The notes: a model not told the origin generated them from the sequence alone. A stretch of DNA of 64,000 nucleotides from OMPR01 sp965183835 (GCA_965183835.1 CBCYME010000010.1:62001-126000), one strand, 5' to 3'. Positions 43,849 to 53,485 are shown, counted from the first letter of the stretch. A program made the numbers and translations.

Positions 43849-43867
43849 GTCCAGATTCTGGACATAA
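43845..43867 (+). promoter_or_regulatory. TauR-type operator upstream of xsc
   Basis: GTAAGTCCAG and CTGGACATAA form an inverted pair of TauR-type half-sites separated by three bases. They overlap the tauR stop codon and lie 110 bases before the xsc start. A weaker inverted pair (GTCCAG at 43928-43933 and CTGGATAA at 43943-43950) lies closer to the gene. The xsc-pta-soe transcript may thus have its own TauR-controlled promoter. Confidence 0.6.
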
Positions 43868-43976
43868 GCGGTCACCCCTTTTGGCCCTAACCCCAAACTA
43901 CCCCTTCCGCCTAAACCAAATTCAAACGTCCAGTACGTCGTGCTGGATAATTCTTAACCTTTTGGAGTGCGCCCTC

Positions 43977-45753
43977 ATGAAAATGACCACTGAAGAAGCC
44001 TTCGTCAAAACGCTGCAGATGCACGGCATCGACAACGCGTTTGGAATCATCGGTTCTGCCATGATGCCAATTTCCGACATCTTCCCCGATGCCGGCATCA
44101 AATTCTGGGACTGTGCCCACGAAACATCCGGCGGCATGATGGCTGACGGCTACACACGCGCCACCGGCAAAATGTCGATGATGATCGCGCAAAACGGCCC
44201 CGGCATCACCAACTTCGTGACCGCCGTGAAAACCGCTTACTGGAACCACACACCCGTTCTGCTCGTGACCCCACAGGCTGCGAACAAAACAATCGGCCAG
44301 GGTGGCTTCCAGGAAATGGAACAGATGAACCTGTTCGCTGACTGTGTTGCTTACCAGGAAGAAGTCCGTGACCCATCGCGTATCGCGGAAACACTGAACC
44401 GTGTTATCATGCAAGCCAAGCGCGCTTCCGGTCCTGCTCAGATCAACATCCCGCGTGACTTCTGGACCCAGGTTATCGACATCGACCTGCCCGTCATCGT
44501 TGACTTTGAACTGCCACAGGGCGGCGAAGTAGCCGTACAAGACGCAGCCGACCTGCTGTCTACTGCTAAGTTCCCCGTCATCCTGAACGGCGCCGGCGCA
44601 ATCCTGTCCAAAGGCGGCATCGAAGCTTCCCGCGTTCTGGCTGAAACACTCGACGCACCTGTTTGCGTTGGCTACCAGCACAACGACGCGTTCCCTGGCA
44701 ACCACCCTCTGTACGCTGGTCCTCTGGGCTACAACGGCTCCAAAGCCGGTATGGAACTGATCGCCAAAGCAGACGTTGTTCTGTGCCTCGGCACACGTTT
44801 GAACCCGTTCTCGACCCTGCCCGGCTACGGCATCGATTACTGGCCCACAGAAGCCAAAATCATCCAGGTCGACATCAACCCTGACCGTATTGGCCTGACC
44901 AAGAAGGTTACGGTTGGTATCGTTGGTGACTCTGCCAAAGTTGCATCCTCCATCACTGCCAAACTGGCTGAAGGTGCAGGCGACGCAGGCCGTGCCGAGC
45001 GTAAGAACCTGATCTCCACCACCAAATCGGCATGGGCTCAGGAACTGACTTCGATGACCGAAGAGCAGGACGATCCCGGCACCGACTGGAACGTGCGTGC
45101 ACGTGCAGCCAAGCCTGAGTGGATGGCCCCTCGTATGGCATGGCGCGCGATCCAGGCAGCTCTGCCCGTCGAAGCGATCATCTCGTCCGACATCGGCAAC
45201 AACTGCGCAATCGGTAACGCCTATCCTTCGTTCAACGACAGCCGTAAATATCTGGCACCTGGCCTGTTTGGTCCGTGTGGCTACGGTCTGCCTTCGATCG
45301 TTGGTGCGAAAATCGGTCAGCCTGACGTACCGGTTGTTGGTTTCGCTGGTGACGGCGCATTCGGTATCTCTGTCAACGAACTGACAGCGATCGGCCGCGG
45401 CGACTGGCCTGCGATCACACAGATCGTATTCCGCAACTACCAGTGGGGTGCTGAAAAGCGTAACTCAACACTGTGGTTCGACGACAACTTCGTTGGCACC
45501 GAGCTGGACGAGCAGGTTTCCTACGCTGGCATCGCCAACGCATGTGGTCTCAAAGGGCATCATCGCCCGCACTCAGGACGAACTGACAGCTGCTCTGGCA
45601 CAGGCCATCGAAGATCAGAAGAACGGTATCACCACCCTGATCGAAGCGATGATCAACCAGGAACTGGGTGACCCCTTCCGTCGTGACGCGATGAAGAAGC
45701 CAGTTGAAGTTGCCGGCATCAGCGCCGACGACATGCAAGTACAAAAAGTCTAA
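43977..45753 (+). CDS. xsc: Sulfoacetaldehyde acetyltransferase, apparent frameshift near 3' end
   Basis: Xsc is a thiamine-diphosphate enzyme that converts sulfoacetaldehyde and phosphate to acetyl phosphate and sulfite. GGAG lies nine bases before the ATG (MKMTTEEAFVKTLQMHGI). The ThDP-binding GDGAFGISVNELTAIG block and the Xsc-specific NYQWGAEKRNSTLWFDDNF are intact. At 45552-45560 the reading AAA GGG CAT leaves the conserved frame; removing one G restores GLKGIIARTQDELTAALAQ and a normal C-terminus ending at 45753 (591 residues). Uncorrected, translation ends at 45671 with an unrelated tail. A homopolymer error, a real mutation or recoding are possible. Downstream genes remain intact. Confidence 0.88.
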
Positions 45754-45772
45754 GACGGATCGGACGGGACAC

Positions 45773-46777
45773 ATGACACAGCTTCCTATTGAACTCCTGC
45801 GGTCCTGTGCCCCGGCCAACCGTCCGACGATTGCCCTAAGCGAAGGCAGTGATCCCCGCATTGTTGCGGGGGCACTTGCCGCCCATAAGGCCGAACTGGC
45901 CGACATTATTCTCGTCGGCGCCGTTGCCGAAGTTGAGGCCACGCTGCAGGCACAGGGTGCCTCCGCTGGTCCCGGCGTTGCGGTGCACGACCCTGCGACC
46001 TCGGATCTGACCGAGGAATTCGCGGCTGCCTACCACGATCTGCGCAAGCACAAAGGTGTGGACGAAGTCAAAGCCCGCGCCGCAGCTGAAACCCCACTGG
46101 TCTATGCCGCAATGCTGGTCCGTTCGGGCCGCGCACTTGGCACGGTTGGTGGCGCTGTTCACACCACAGGTGACGTTGTGCGCACCGCCATTCAGGTCAT
46201 CGGCATTGCCCCCGACGCCGCCATGGTGTCTAGCTTTTTCCTGATGTACCCGCCAGCAAGCTCCGACACTGGCCGCGCAATGCTGTATTCTGATTGCGGG
46301 CTGGTCATCGACCCGTCTGCCAAAGAGCTGGCAGGCATCGCGACAGCGTCTGCCGTATCTGCGCGCGCATTGCTGCAGGTTAAGCCCAAAATTGCCATGC
46401 TGTCCTTTTCCACAAAAGGCAGCGCCCGCCACCCCGCAGTCGACAAAGTTATCGAAGCTACCAACGCCCTGCGCGCAGATCATCCAGATCTGAACGTCGA
46501 CGGTGAGCTGCAGTTCGATGCCGCCTTTGTTCCTTCGGTTGGAGAACGAAAATCGCCCGGATCTGCCGTCGCAGGTCAGGCCAATGTCATGATTTTCCCC
46601 AACCTTGATGCGGGAAATATCGGCTACAAAATCACCCAGCGCATAGGCGGATACGCCGCCATCGGCCCTGTGATGCAAGGTCTGGCCCAACCCGCCAACG
46701 ACCTGTCACGTGGCTGCATTGCTGAGGACGTGACCCAGATGATCGCCGTCACCATTCTGCAAGCGCTTAACACATAA
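45773..46777 (+). CDS. pta: Phosphate acetyltransferase
   Basis: Pta converts acetyl phosphate, the product of Xsc, to acetyl-CoA. The ATG at 45773 lies 19 bases after the xsc stop and gives MTQLPIELLRSCAPANRP. The 334-residue protein is the short Pta form, lacking the N-terminal DRTGG domain of E. coli Pta, with the PTA block ALSEGSDPRIVAGALAAHKA and the C-terminal SFSTKGSARHP and FPNLDAGNIGYK motifs. Clustering of short pta with xsc is well known in sulfonate-degrading alphaproteobacteria. Confidence 0.95.
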   Translation: MTQLPIELLRSCAPANRPTIALSEGSDPRIVAGALAAHKAELADIILVGAVAEVEATLQAQGASAGPGVAVHDPATSDLTEEFAAAYHDLRKHKGVDEVKARAAAETPLVYAAMLVRSGRALGTVGGAVHTTGDVVRTAIQVIGIAPDAAMVSSFFLMYPPASSDTGRAMLYSDCGLVIDPSAKELAGIATASAVSARALLQVKPKIAMLSFSTKGSARHPAVDKVIEATNALRADHPDLNVDGELQFDAAFVPSVGERKSPGSAVAGQANVMIFPNLDAGNIGYKITQRIGGYAAIGPVMQGLAQPANDLSRGCIAEDVTQMIAVTILQALNT

Positions 46778-46840
46778 TACCGGCAGCACCCGGCCCAATA
46801 GATCGCCGCGTTGCAACCTATTCTAGTTTCAAAGGACCAA

Positions 46841-47881
46841 GTGATCGCTATGGCGTCCACAACCTCGTCGCATACTCCGTTTTTCGAGAATGCCAAAAAT
46901 AAAATAAATATCCTTTTCCCGGGCATCATTGTGTCCGTTCTTGTGGCTATGACCGCAAAATTTCTGTCCGAACATTATGCAACCCCTGCCATGCTGCTGG
47001 CCCTTTTGTTGGGCATCGCCGTTGGCTTTTTGGGCCAGGAAGGCAAAGCCGTTCCCGGTATCGCATTTACTGCGCGCACATTGTTGCGCTTGGGCGTCGC
47101 CTTTTTGGGTGTGCGCGTTTCCATGACCCTAATGATGGGACTGGGCTGGGAATTGATCGCTTTGGTGATCTTTGGCGTTGTGGCGACCATTGGGTTTGGT
47201 ATGTCGATTGCCCGCTTCTTGGGCCACAAATGGCGGTTTGCCTTCCTCACCGCTGGTTCAGTTGCCATTTGCGGAGCTTCAGCCGCCATGGCGATCAGTG
47301 CGATCCTGCCCAAAGATGAGCGCTCAGAAGAGCGCCTGATCTTTACGGTATTGGGTGTGACCGTTCTGTCGACCATCGCCATGATCGCCTATCCCGTCTT
47401 GGTTCAGTATCTGGATATGAACGATGTTGCAGGTGGCGTATTCCTTGGCGGAACAATCCATGACGTTGCACAGGTGGTCGGCGCGGGCTTTTCGATCTCG
47501 GAACAAACCGGTGACACCGCAACCTTGGTAAAACTGATCCGGGTTGCCATGTTGGCCCCGATCGTTCTGGTTGCCTCGATCATGATCCGCAACTTTGCCG
47601 AGGCCGACCCAGACGGCGGTCGCCCACCACTTCTCCCCAGCTTTGTAGTCGGTTTCCTCGTGCTTGCTACACTCAGCTCATTTGGCCTGATCCCACCTGC
47701 TGTGACCGAGCTCATGAGCCAAGCCTCACGTTGGCTCTTGCTAACGGCCATCGCTGCGGTTGGTATGAAAACCAACCTGAAACAAGTTCTTTCAGTCGGT
47801 GGCGCTGCCATCGCTCTGATCGTTGTCGAAACCCTATTCATTGCCGGAGTGATCCTAACGGGAATTACCTTCCTGACCTGA
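46841..47881 (+). CDS. YeiH-family putative sulfur-oxyanion exporter
   Basis: This protein of about 346 residues has ten predicted membrane helices and matches the YeiH/UPF0324 family (conserved hypothetical 698). Conserved segments include LGVAFLGVRVSMTLMMG and ICGASAAMAISAI. In sulfonate gene clusters such carriers are assigned to export of sulfite or sulfate, which agrees with its place between pta and soeA; the substrate is inferred. The start is uncertain: a GTG at 46841 has AAGGA closely upstream, an ATG follows at 46850. The N-terminus is polar and cytoplasmic before the first helix. Confidence 0.82.
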   Translation: MIAMASTTSSHTPFFENAKNKINILFPGIIVSVLVAMTAKFLSEHYATPAMLLALLLGIAVGFLGQEGKAVPGIAFTARTLLRLGVAFLGVRVSMTLMMGLGWELIALVIFGVVATIGFGMSIARFLGHKWRFAFLTAGSVAICGASAAMAISAILPKDERSEERLIFTVLGVTVLSTIAMIAYPVLVQYLDMNDVAGGVFLGGTIHDVAQVVGAGFSISEQTGDTATLVKLIRVAMLAPIVLVASIMIRNFAEADPDGGRPPLLPSFVVGFLVLATLSSFGLIPPAVTELMSQASRWLLLTAIAAVGMKTNLKQVLSVGGAAIALIVVETLFIAGVILTGITFLT

Positions 47882-47908
47882 GACACCGCCCCAACAGAAG
47901 GACGCCAG

Positions 47909-50728
47909 ATGACCATCCAGCAACCCAAGATTGACACCAGTCCCAAGATCTCGGACGAGATCAGACGGACGACATGTTATATGTGTGCCTGTCGGTGCGG
48001 CATCAACGTCCACATGAAAAGCGGTAAGGTTGCCTATATCGAAGGCAACCGCGACCACCCGGTGAACAAAGGCGTACTTTGCGCCAAAGGATCCGCCGGA
48101 ATTATGCAGGTAAACGCCCCCTCGCGTTTGCGTGCGCCTCTGAAACGCGTCGGCCCCCGCGGGTCTGGCGCGTTCGAGGAAATCAGCTGGGAAGAGGCGC
48201 TGACCATGGCGACCGACCTGCTGGAACCGATCCGCAAGGACAATCCTGAAAAATTGGCATTCTTCACGGGCCGCGATCAGTCGCAGTCCTTCACCAGTTT
48301 CTGGGCCCAACATTTCGGCACCCCGAACTATGCGGCTCACGGCGGGTTCTGCTCGGTCAACATGGCGGCGGGTGGCATCTACACTATGGGTGGCGCATTC
48401 TGGGAATTCGGTCAGCCCGACTGGGACCACACCAAACTGTTCATGATGTTTGGCGTCGCCGAAGACCACGATTCCAACCCGATCAAAATGGGTCTGGGCA
48501 AGATCAAAGCCCGTGGTGCACGCGTCATCGGTGTGAACCCTATCCGGTCTGGCTATAACGCGATTGCGGACGAATGGGTCGGCATTACGCCCGGCACCGA
48601 TGGTCTGTTCATCCTGTCGATGATCCACGTCCTGCTTAAGGCAGGTAAGATCGATCTCGATTACCTCAGCCGCTATACCAACGCGCCCGTTCTGGTGAAC
48701 GCATCCGAGGGCGCCGAGAACGGCCTCTTCCTACGCGATGCAGACGGCAAGCCGCTGGTCATCGACCGCAACACAGGTGAACTGACCGCGTTCGACAAAC
48801 CCGGCGTGCGCCCGGATCTGTCCGCCACACACACCGTTGACGGCGTGACCCACCGCCCCGTGTTCCACCAGATGGTTGAACGCTACATGGCCGACGAATA
48901 CGCGCCCGAGGCGGTTGCAGATCGCTGTGGCATCTCTGCCAAACGCATCCGCGCCATCGCCGGTGAACTCGCCCGCGTCGCCTTTGACGAGGCGTTTGAA
49001 CTCGACAAAGAGTGGACCGATTTCCGCGGTGAAAAACACACCAAAATGATCGGCCGCCCTGTCGCCATGCACTCCATGCGCGGTGTTTCGGCCCACGCCA
49101 ACGGGTTCCAGACCTGCCGCGCCCTGCACGTGCTGCAGATCATCCTTGGCACTGTCGAAGTCCCCGGCGGGTTCCGGTTCAAACCGCCCTACCCCAAGCC
49201 GGTCGAGGCCCACCCGACACCTCACACCGGCGTAACTCCGGGTGCTCCGCTCGACGGCCCGCATCTTGGATTTGTGCGTGGGCCAGAGCATCTGGCGCTG
49301 AAAGAAGACGGAAGCCCTGCAAGAATCGACAAGGCTTTCACCTGGGAAAATCCGATGTCCAGCCACGGATTAATGCACATGGTGATCTCAAACGCCCATG
49401 CAGGCGATCCTTACAAGATCGACACGCTGTTCATGTATATGGCCAACATGTCGTGGAACTCCTCCATGAACACCAAAGGTGTGATGGAGATGCTGACCGA
49501 CAAGGATGAGAATGGCGATTACGTGATCCCCAACATCATCTATTCCGATGCCTACAGCTCGGAAATGGTTGCCTATGCGGACCTTGTCCTGCCCGACACC
49601 ACCTATCTGGAACGTCATGACTGTATTTCGCTGTTGGATCGCCCGATCTGTGAAGCAGATGCGGCGGCTGATGCTATCCGCTGGCCGGTGATCGAACCAG
49701 ACCGGGATGTGCGCGGTTTCCAATCGGTTCTTTGCGAACTTGGTGCCCGATTGAACCTTCCTGGCTTCATCAACGAAGATGGTAGTCAAAAATACGCGGA
49801 TTACGGAGACTACATCGTCAACCACGAACGTAAACCTGGGATTGGTCCGCTCGCTGGATTCCGTGGTGATGGCACGCAAGTTGGCCGTGGTGACGTGAAC
49901 CCCAAGCAACTTGAAAAATACATCGAGAATGGTAGCTTTTTTGTAAGCCACATCCCAGATGGTGCCGATTACTATAAGCCCTGGAATATGGAATATCAAA
50001 ACTGGGCTGTTGGCATGGGTCTCTTTGACAGCCCGCAACCCTATTTGTTCCAGCTTTATGTGGAACCGTTGCGTAAATTCCAGTTGGCCGCCGAAGGGCA
50101 TGGCGAACGTCAACCCCCCGAACATCTGCGCGAGCGGATCAAGGAAACGCTGGACCCTCTGCCGATCTGGTACGAAACTGATCAAGAAGGTAACGAGGGT
50201 TTCACCGTCAACGCGCTGACCCAGCGTCCGATGGCGATGTACCACTCGTGGGGCACGCAGAACGCGTGGCTGCGTCAGCTACACGGGCGTAACCCGTTGT
50301 ATGTTCCGACCAAACTGATGCGTCAGCATGGGCTCTCAGACGGCGATTGGGCCAAAGTCATCTCTCCTCACGGGTCGATTACCGTGCCCGTCATGGAAAT
50401 GGCAGCTCTCAACGACAACACCGTCTGGACATGGAACGCCATTGGTAAACGCAAGGGTGCCTGGGCCTTGGAAGAGGACGCACCAGAAGCGACCAAAGGT
50501 TTCCTGCTGAACCACCTGATCCACGAATTGCTGCCGCCCAAAGCTGACGGCATGCGGTGGGCCAATTCAGATCCCGTCACCGGTCAGGCGGCGTGGTTTG
50601 ATTTGAAGGTCAAAATCGAAAAGGACAGTGCGCCCGACGATCTGCCTGAAAGCCAGCCCGTGTTTGAACCCATTAAGTCACCGGTCGGAACCGGTCCCAA
50701 AAACCTCGCGTGGAAGGTAGGCAAATAA
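47909..50728 (+). CDS. soeA: Sulfite:quinone dehydrogenase, molybdopterin subunit SoeA
   Basis: SoeA is the catalytic subunit of the cytoplasmically oriented SoeABC complex that oxidises sulfite to sulfate. The 939-residue protein is a molybdopterin-guanine-dinucleotide enzyme with a 4Fe-4S site at Cys23, Cys26, Cys30 and Cys58. C148 in GGFCSVN stands near the place of the molybdenum ligand in related enzymes. There is no Tat signal, which distinguishes SoeA from periplasmic DMSO or thiosulfate reductases. It lies directly after xsc, pta and the exporter and overlaps soeB by one base. Identity as SoeA rests on this context and the gene order, since the family includes other reductases. Confidence 0.9.
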   Translation: MTIQQPKIDTSPKISDEIRRTTCYMCACRCGINVHMKSGKVAYIEGNRDHPVNKGVLCAKGSAGIMQVNAPSRLRAPLKRVGPRGSGAFEEISWEEALTMATDLLEPIRKDNPEKLAFFTGRDQSQSFTSFWAQHFGTPNYAAHGGFCSVNMAAGGIYTMGGAFWEFGQPDWDHTKLFMMFGVAEDHDSNPIKMGLGKIKARGARVIGVNPIRSGYNAIADEWVGITPGTDGLFILSMIHVLLKAGKIDLDYLSRYTNAPVLVNASEGAENGLFLRDADGKPLVIDRNTGELTAFDKPGVRPDLSATHTVDGVTHRPVFHQMVERYMADEYAPEAVADRCGISAKRIRAIAGELARVAFDEAFELDKEWTDFRGEKHTKMIGRPVAMHSMRGVSAHANGFQTCRALHVLQIILGTVEVPGGFRFKPPYPKPVEAHPTPHTGVTPGAPLDGPHLGFVRGPEHLALKEDGSPARIDKAFTWENPMSSHGLMHMVISNAHAGDPYKIDTLFMYMANMSWNSSMNTKGVMEMLTDKDENGDYVIPNIIYSDAYSSEMVAYADLVLPDTTYLERHDCISLLDRPICEADAAADAIRWPVIEPDRDVRGFQSVLCELGARLNLPGFINEDGSQKYADYGDYIVNHERKPGIGPLAGFRGDGTQVGRGDVNPKQLEKYIENGSFFVSHIPDGADYYKPWNMEYQNWAVGMGLFDSPQPYLFQLYVEPLRKFQLAAEGHGERQPPEHLRERIKETLDPLPIWYETDQEGNEGFTVNALTQRPMAMYHSWGTQNAWLRQLHGRNPLYVPTKLMRQHGLSDGDWAKVISPHGSITVPVMEMAALNDNTVWTWNAIGKRKGAWALEEDAPEATKGFLLNHLIHELLPPKADGMRWANSDPVTGQAAWFDLKVKIEKDSAPDDLPESQPVFEPIKSPVGTGPKNLAWKVGK

Positions 50729-51510
50729 TGACCCAACTCCCCCAATCCACCGAACGTAAAATGGGTCTCGTGATCGACCTTGATACCTGTGTTGGTTGCC
50801 ACGCTTGCGTGATCTCATGCAAAGGGTGGAACACTGAAAATTACGGGGCCCCGCTCTCGGATCAGGATGCCTATGGCGGTGATCCGTCGGGCACCTTTCT
50901 GAACCGCGTGCACAGCTTTGAGGTGCAACCAACGCCGTGTCAAAGCAACCCAGCACCCGAAGCGCAGCTGATCCACTTCCCTAAGTCATGCCTGCACTGC
51001 GAAGACGCACCATGCGTCACCGTATGCCCAACCGGGGCCAGCTATAAGCGGGTCGAAGACGGCATCGTTCTGGTTAACGAATCTGACTGCATCGGCTGTG
51101 GCCTGTGCGCGTGGTCCTGCCCTTACGGCGCGCGCGAACTGGACCAGGCAGAAGGTGTGATGAAGAAATGCACCCTCTGTGTAGACCGGATCTATAACGA
51201 GAACCTCGAAGAGGTGGATCGTGTCCCGTCATGTGTCAGGACCTGTCCCGCAGGTGCGCGGCACTTTGGCGATCTCGGTGACCCAAACAGCGACGTTAGC
51301 CAGTTGGTTGCCGAGCGCGGCGGTATGGACCTGATGCCTGAAATGGGCACCAAACCGGTTAACAAATACCTGCCCCCTCGTCCCAAGGATACGATCGAAG
51401 AACAGATCGACATCCTTGCCCCACTGCTTGCCCCTATCGCAGAAGAGCCTCAGGGCTTTATGGGATGGCTCGACAAAGCGCTCGACAAATTGCCCGGAGG
51501 TAATGCCTGA
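50728..51510 (+). CDS. soeB: Sulfite:quinone dehydrogenase, iron-sulfur subunit SoeB
   Basis: SoeB carries electrons from SoeA to the membrane subunit. The 260-residue protein has four cysteine clusters typical of DmsB-like polyferredoxins: CVGCHACVISC, CLHCEDAPCVTVCP, CIGCGLCAWSCP and a final CTLCVDRI with a distant CVRTCPAG. Each binds a 4Fe-4S centre. The ATG shares the A of the soeA stop (TAATG). A C-terminal tail of about 70 residues (KYLPPRPKDTIEEQID and onwards) extends beyond the ferredoxin part. Confidence 0.93.
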   Translation: MTQLPQSTERKMGLVIDLDTCVGCHACVISCKGWNTENYGAPLSDQDAYGGDPSGTFLNRVHSFEVQPTPCQSNPAPEAQLIHFPKSCLHCEDAPCVTVCPTGASYKRVEDGIVLVNESDCIGCGLCAWSCPYGARELDQAEGVMKKCTLCVDRIYNENLEEVDRVPSCVRTCPAGARHFGDLGDPNSDVSQLVAERGGMDLMPEMGTKPVNKYLPPRPKDTIEEQIDILAPLLAPIAEEPQGFMGWLDKALDKLPGGNA

Positions 51511-52382
51511 TGCATCCCGCACCTTCAGTTATCGTATTTACCACCCTGTCTGGTCTGGGTTTCGGCCTGTTGCTGTTCCTCGGCTTGGGTATGCCTGATG
51601 TGACCGGTTGGGTCGCCTTTGTCTTTTTCGCCATTGCTTATGCTTTGGCGGTGGGCGGATTGCTGGCATCGACCTTTCACCTGGGTCATCCCGAACGCGC
51701 CATGAAGGCGTTTACACAGTGGCGCTCCAGCTGGCTGAGCCGCGAAGGCTGGTGTGCTGTCATCGCTCTGCTTGCCATGGTGCCTTATGGGGCCGGGCTT
51801 GTGTTTCTGGGGCAGAGCTATCCGGTTCTCGGCCTCATCGGAGCGTTCTTTAGCCTGATGACCGTGTTCACCACCTCGATGATCTACACACAGCTCAAGA
51901 CCATCCCGCGTTGGAATATGAAACTGACGCCTGCGATGTTCCTGTCGTTCAGCCTTGCCGGCGGCGCGCTGTTGTCTGGTCAGATCAAGGCTGCAATGGT
52001 TCTGCTGGCTGTCGCAGCTGTCGTGCAGGTGGTTTATTGGAAACAAGGCGATCAGGCGCTTGCTGCGTCCGGTACAGATATGGGCACCGCGACCGGTTTG
52101 GGTAGCCTCGGCACAGTGCGCGCGTTTGAACCACCGCACACCGGAACCAACTATCTGCTGCGTGAATTCGTCCATGTGGTGGGCCGGAAACACGCGGCTA
52201 AACTGCGTGTCATCGCGTTCACGCTGGCCTTTGTCGTGCCGCTGGTGCTGCTCTATCTTTCACCGCACCACCTAGGCGCGCTGATTGCAGTCCTATCGCA
52301 TCTGGTTGGCATCGCCGTGTCGCGCTGGTTGTTCTTTGCTCAGGCAGAACACGTTGTCGGCCTCTACTACGGCAAACGCTAA
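51510..52382 (+). CDS. soeC: Sulfite:quinone dehydrogenase, membrane anchor SoeC
   Basis: SoeC is a DmsC/NrfD-like subunit that delivers electrons to the quinone pool. The 290-residue protein has about eight membrane helices; the conserved STFHLGHPERAMKAFTQWRS segment lies in the second to third helix region. It begins within the stop of soeB (TGATG) and ends before two hairpins, so soeABC forms one coupled operon. There are no haem-ligand motifs, as expected for this subunit type. Confidence 0.92.
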   Translation: MHPAPSVIVFTTLSGLGFGLLLFLGLGMPDVTGWVAFVFFAIAYALAVGGLLASTFHLGHPERAMKAFTQWRSSWLSREGWCAVIALLAMVPYGAGLVFLGQSYPVLGLIGAFFSLMTVFTTSMIYTQLKTIPRWNMKLTPAMFLSFSLAGGALLSGQIKAAMVLLAVAAVVQVVYWKQGDQALAASGTDMGTATGLGSLGTVRAFEPPHTGTNYLLREFVHVVGRKHAAKLRVIAFTLAFVVPLVLLYLSPHHLGALIAVLSHLVGIAVSRWLFFAQAEHVVGLYYGKR

Positions 52383-52387
52383 ATTTT

Positions 52388-52458
52388 CAGAGGGGGCCCA
52401 CCCCCCTCTGTACGTACGAAAAAGGGCGGCGCTCCACATTGGAACGCCGCCCTTTTTT
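52388..52458. terminator. Two hairpins closing the sulfonate module and dapA
   Basis: CAGAGGGGG (52388-52396) pairs with CCCCCTCTG (52402-52410), and immediately afterwards a stem of about 16 pairs (52420-52436 with 52441-52457) is followed by TTTTTT on the plus strand and by T residues on the minus strand. The second therefore works in both directions, for soeC and for dapA. Confidence 0.9.
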
Positions 52459-52476
52459 AATGACTATCGTCAGGGA

Positions 52477-53349
52477 TCAGATCAGCCCAGCATGTACCAT
52501 TGCTGCGTCAATCGCCGCTTTGGTGCTGTCTTCCAGACCTGTCAAAGGCGAACGAACCTCTTCCGTGCACAGACCCAACTTGCTCAGGCCATATTTCGCA
52601 CCGACCAGACCCGGCTCGATAAAGATCGCCTCGTGCAGCGGCATCAGCTTGTCCTGATACGCCAACGCTTTGGCGTAATCGCCAGCCAATGTTGCCTGCT
52701 GGAATTCAGCACACAGCTTTGGCGCAACGTTGGCGGTGACGGAAATGCAGCCAACCCCACCATGCGCGTTAAAGCCCAACGCCGTCGCGTCTTCGCCAGA
52801 CAGCTGGCAGAAATCAGCACCACAGCTGGCGCGCTGCTGGCTAACACGTGCGATATCACCCGTCGCGTCCTTAACACCAACGATGCGCGGCAGCTTGGCC
52901 AGCTCACCCATCGTTGCCGGAGTCATATCAACGATGGATCGTCCGGGGATGTTGTAGATGATCAGCGGGATATCAGCGCAGTCATGGGCTGCGGTAAAAT
53001 GCGCCACCATGCCGCGCTGTGTCGGTTTGTTGTAATACGGTGTCACAACCAGCGCTGCATCGGCACCGATCTTGGACGCGAATTCAACAAAGCGAATCGT
53101 TTCCAGCGTGTTGTTAGATCCGGCACCTGCAATCACTGGCACACGACCAGCCGCCGCTTTGACCACTTCGGCCACAACGGTTTCATGTTCCTCATGGGTC
53201 AGCGTCGGGCTTTCGCCTGTGGTTCCCACCGGAACAAGGCCGGTAGAACCTTCGCTGATGTGCCATTCGACCAAGTGTTTGAGCGTATCTAGATCCAACG
53301 CGCCGTTGCGAAACGGGGTGACGAGGGCTGGCATTGAGCCTTTGAACAT
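52477..53349 (-). CDS. dapA: 4-Hydroxy-tetrahydrodipicolinate synthase
   Basis: DapA condenses pyruvate and aspartate semialdehyde in lysine and cell-wall synthesis. The 290-residue TIM barrel starts MFKGSMPALVTPFRNGALD and has the GTTGESPTL motif, the catalytic tyrosine in LIIYNIPGRS and the Schiff-base lysine in GVKDATGDI. All active-site residues are present. It is divergent from the lytic transglycosylase gene; the intervening 110 bases hold both promoters. Confidence 0.95.
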   Translation of the reverse strand: MFKGSMPALVTPFRNGALDLDTLKHLVEWHISEGSTGLVPVGTTGESPTLTHEEHETVVAEVVKAAAGRVPVIAGAGSNNTLETIRFVEFASKIGADAALVVTPYYNKPTQRGMVAHFTAAHDCADIPLIIYNIPGRSIVDMTPATMGELAKLPRIVGVKDATGDIARVSQQRASCGADFCQLSGEDATALGFNAHGGVGCISVTANVAPKLCAEFQQATLAGDYAKALAYQDKLMPLHEAIFIEPGLVGAKYGLSKLGLCTEEVRSPLTGLEDSTKAAIDAAMVHAGLI

Positions 53350-53485
53350 GGGTACGCTCCCTAGGTTGGATCATGGTGGGCAAAACCCCACCGGATTTGC
53401 GCGCTGCCAGGATTGTGTGTTGATCCGGGCGGCACACGGTTTATCGTGAAAGGCACTAGCCTTGGTTCGTTGGGAAATGCAAGTG

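Noticed and set aside
43911..44705. 264-codon minus-strand open frame opposite xsc
   Set aside because: It is antisense to the well-conserved Xsc, whose strong codon bias keeps stops out of the opposite strand.
45836..46690. 284-codon minus-strand open frame opposite pta
   Set aside because: It is antisense to Pta, Cys/Gly/His-rich in an unspecific manner, with no domain.
49388..50245. 285-codon minus-strand open frame opposite soeA
   Set aside because: It is antisense to SoeA and shows no domain or binding site; treated as a shadow frame.
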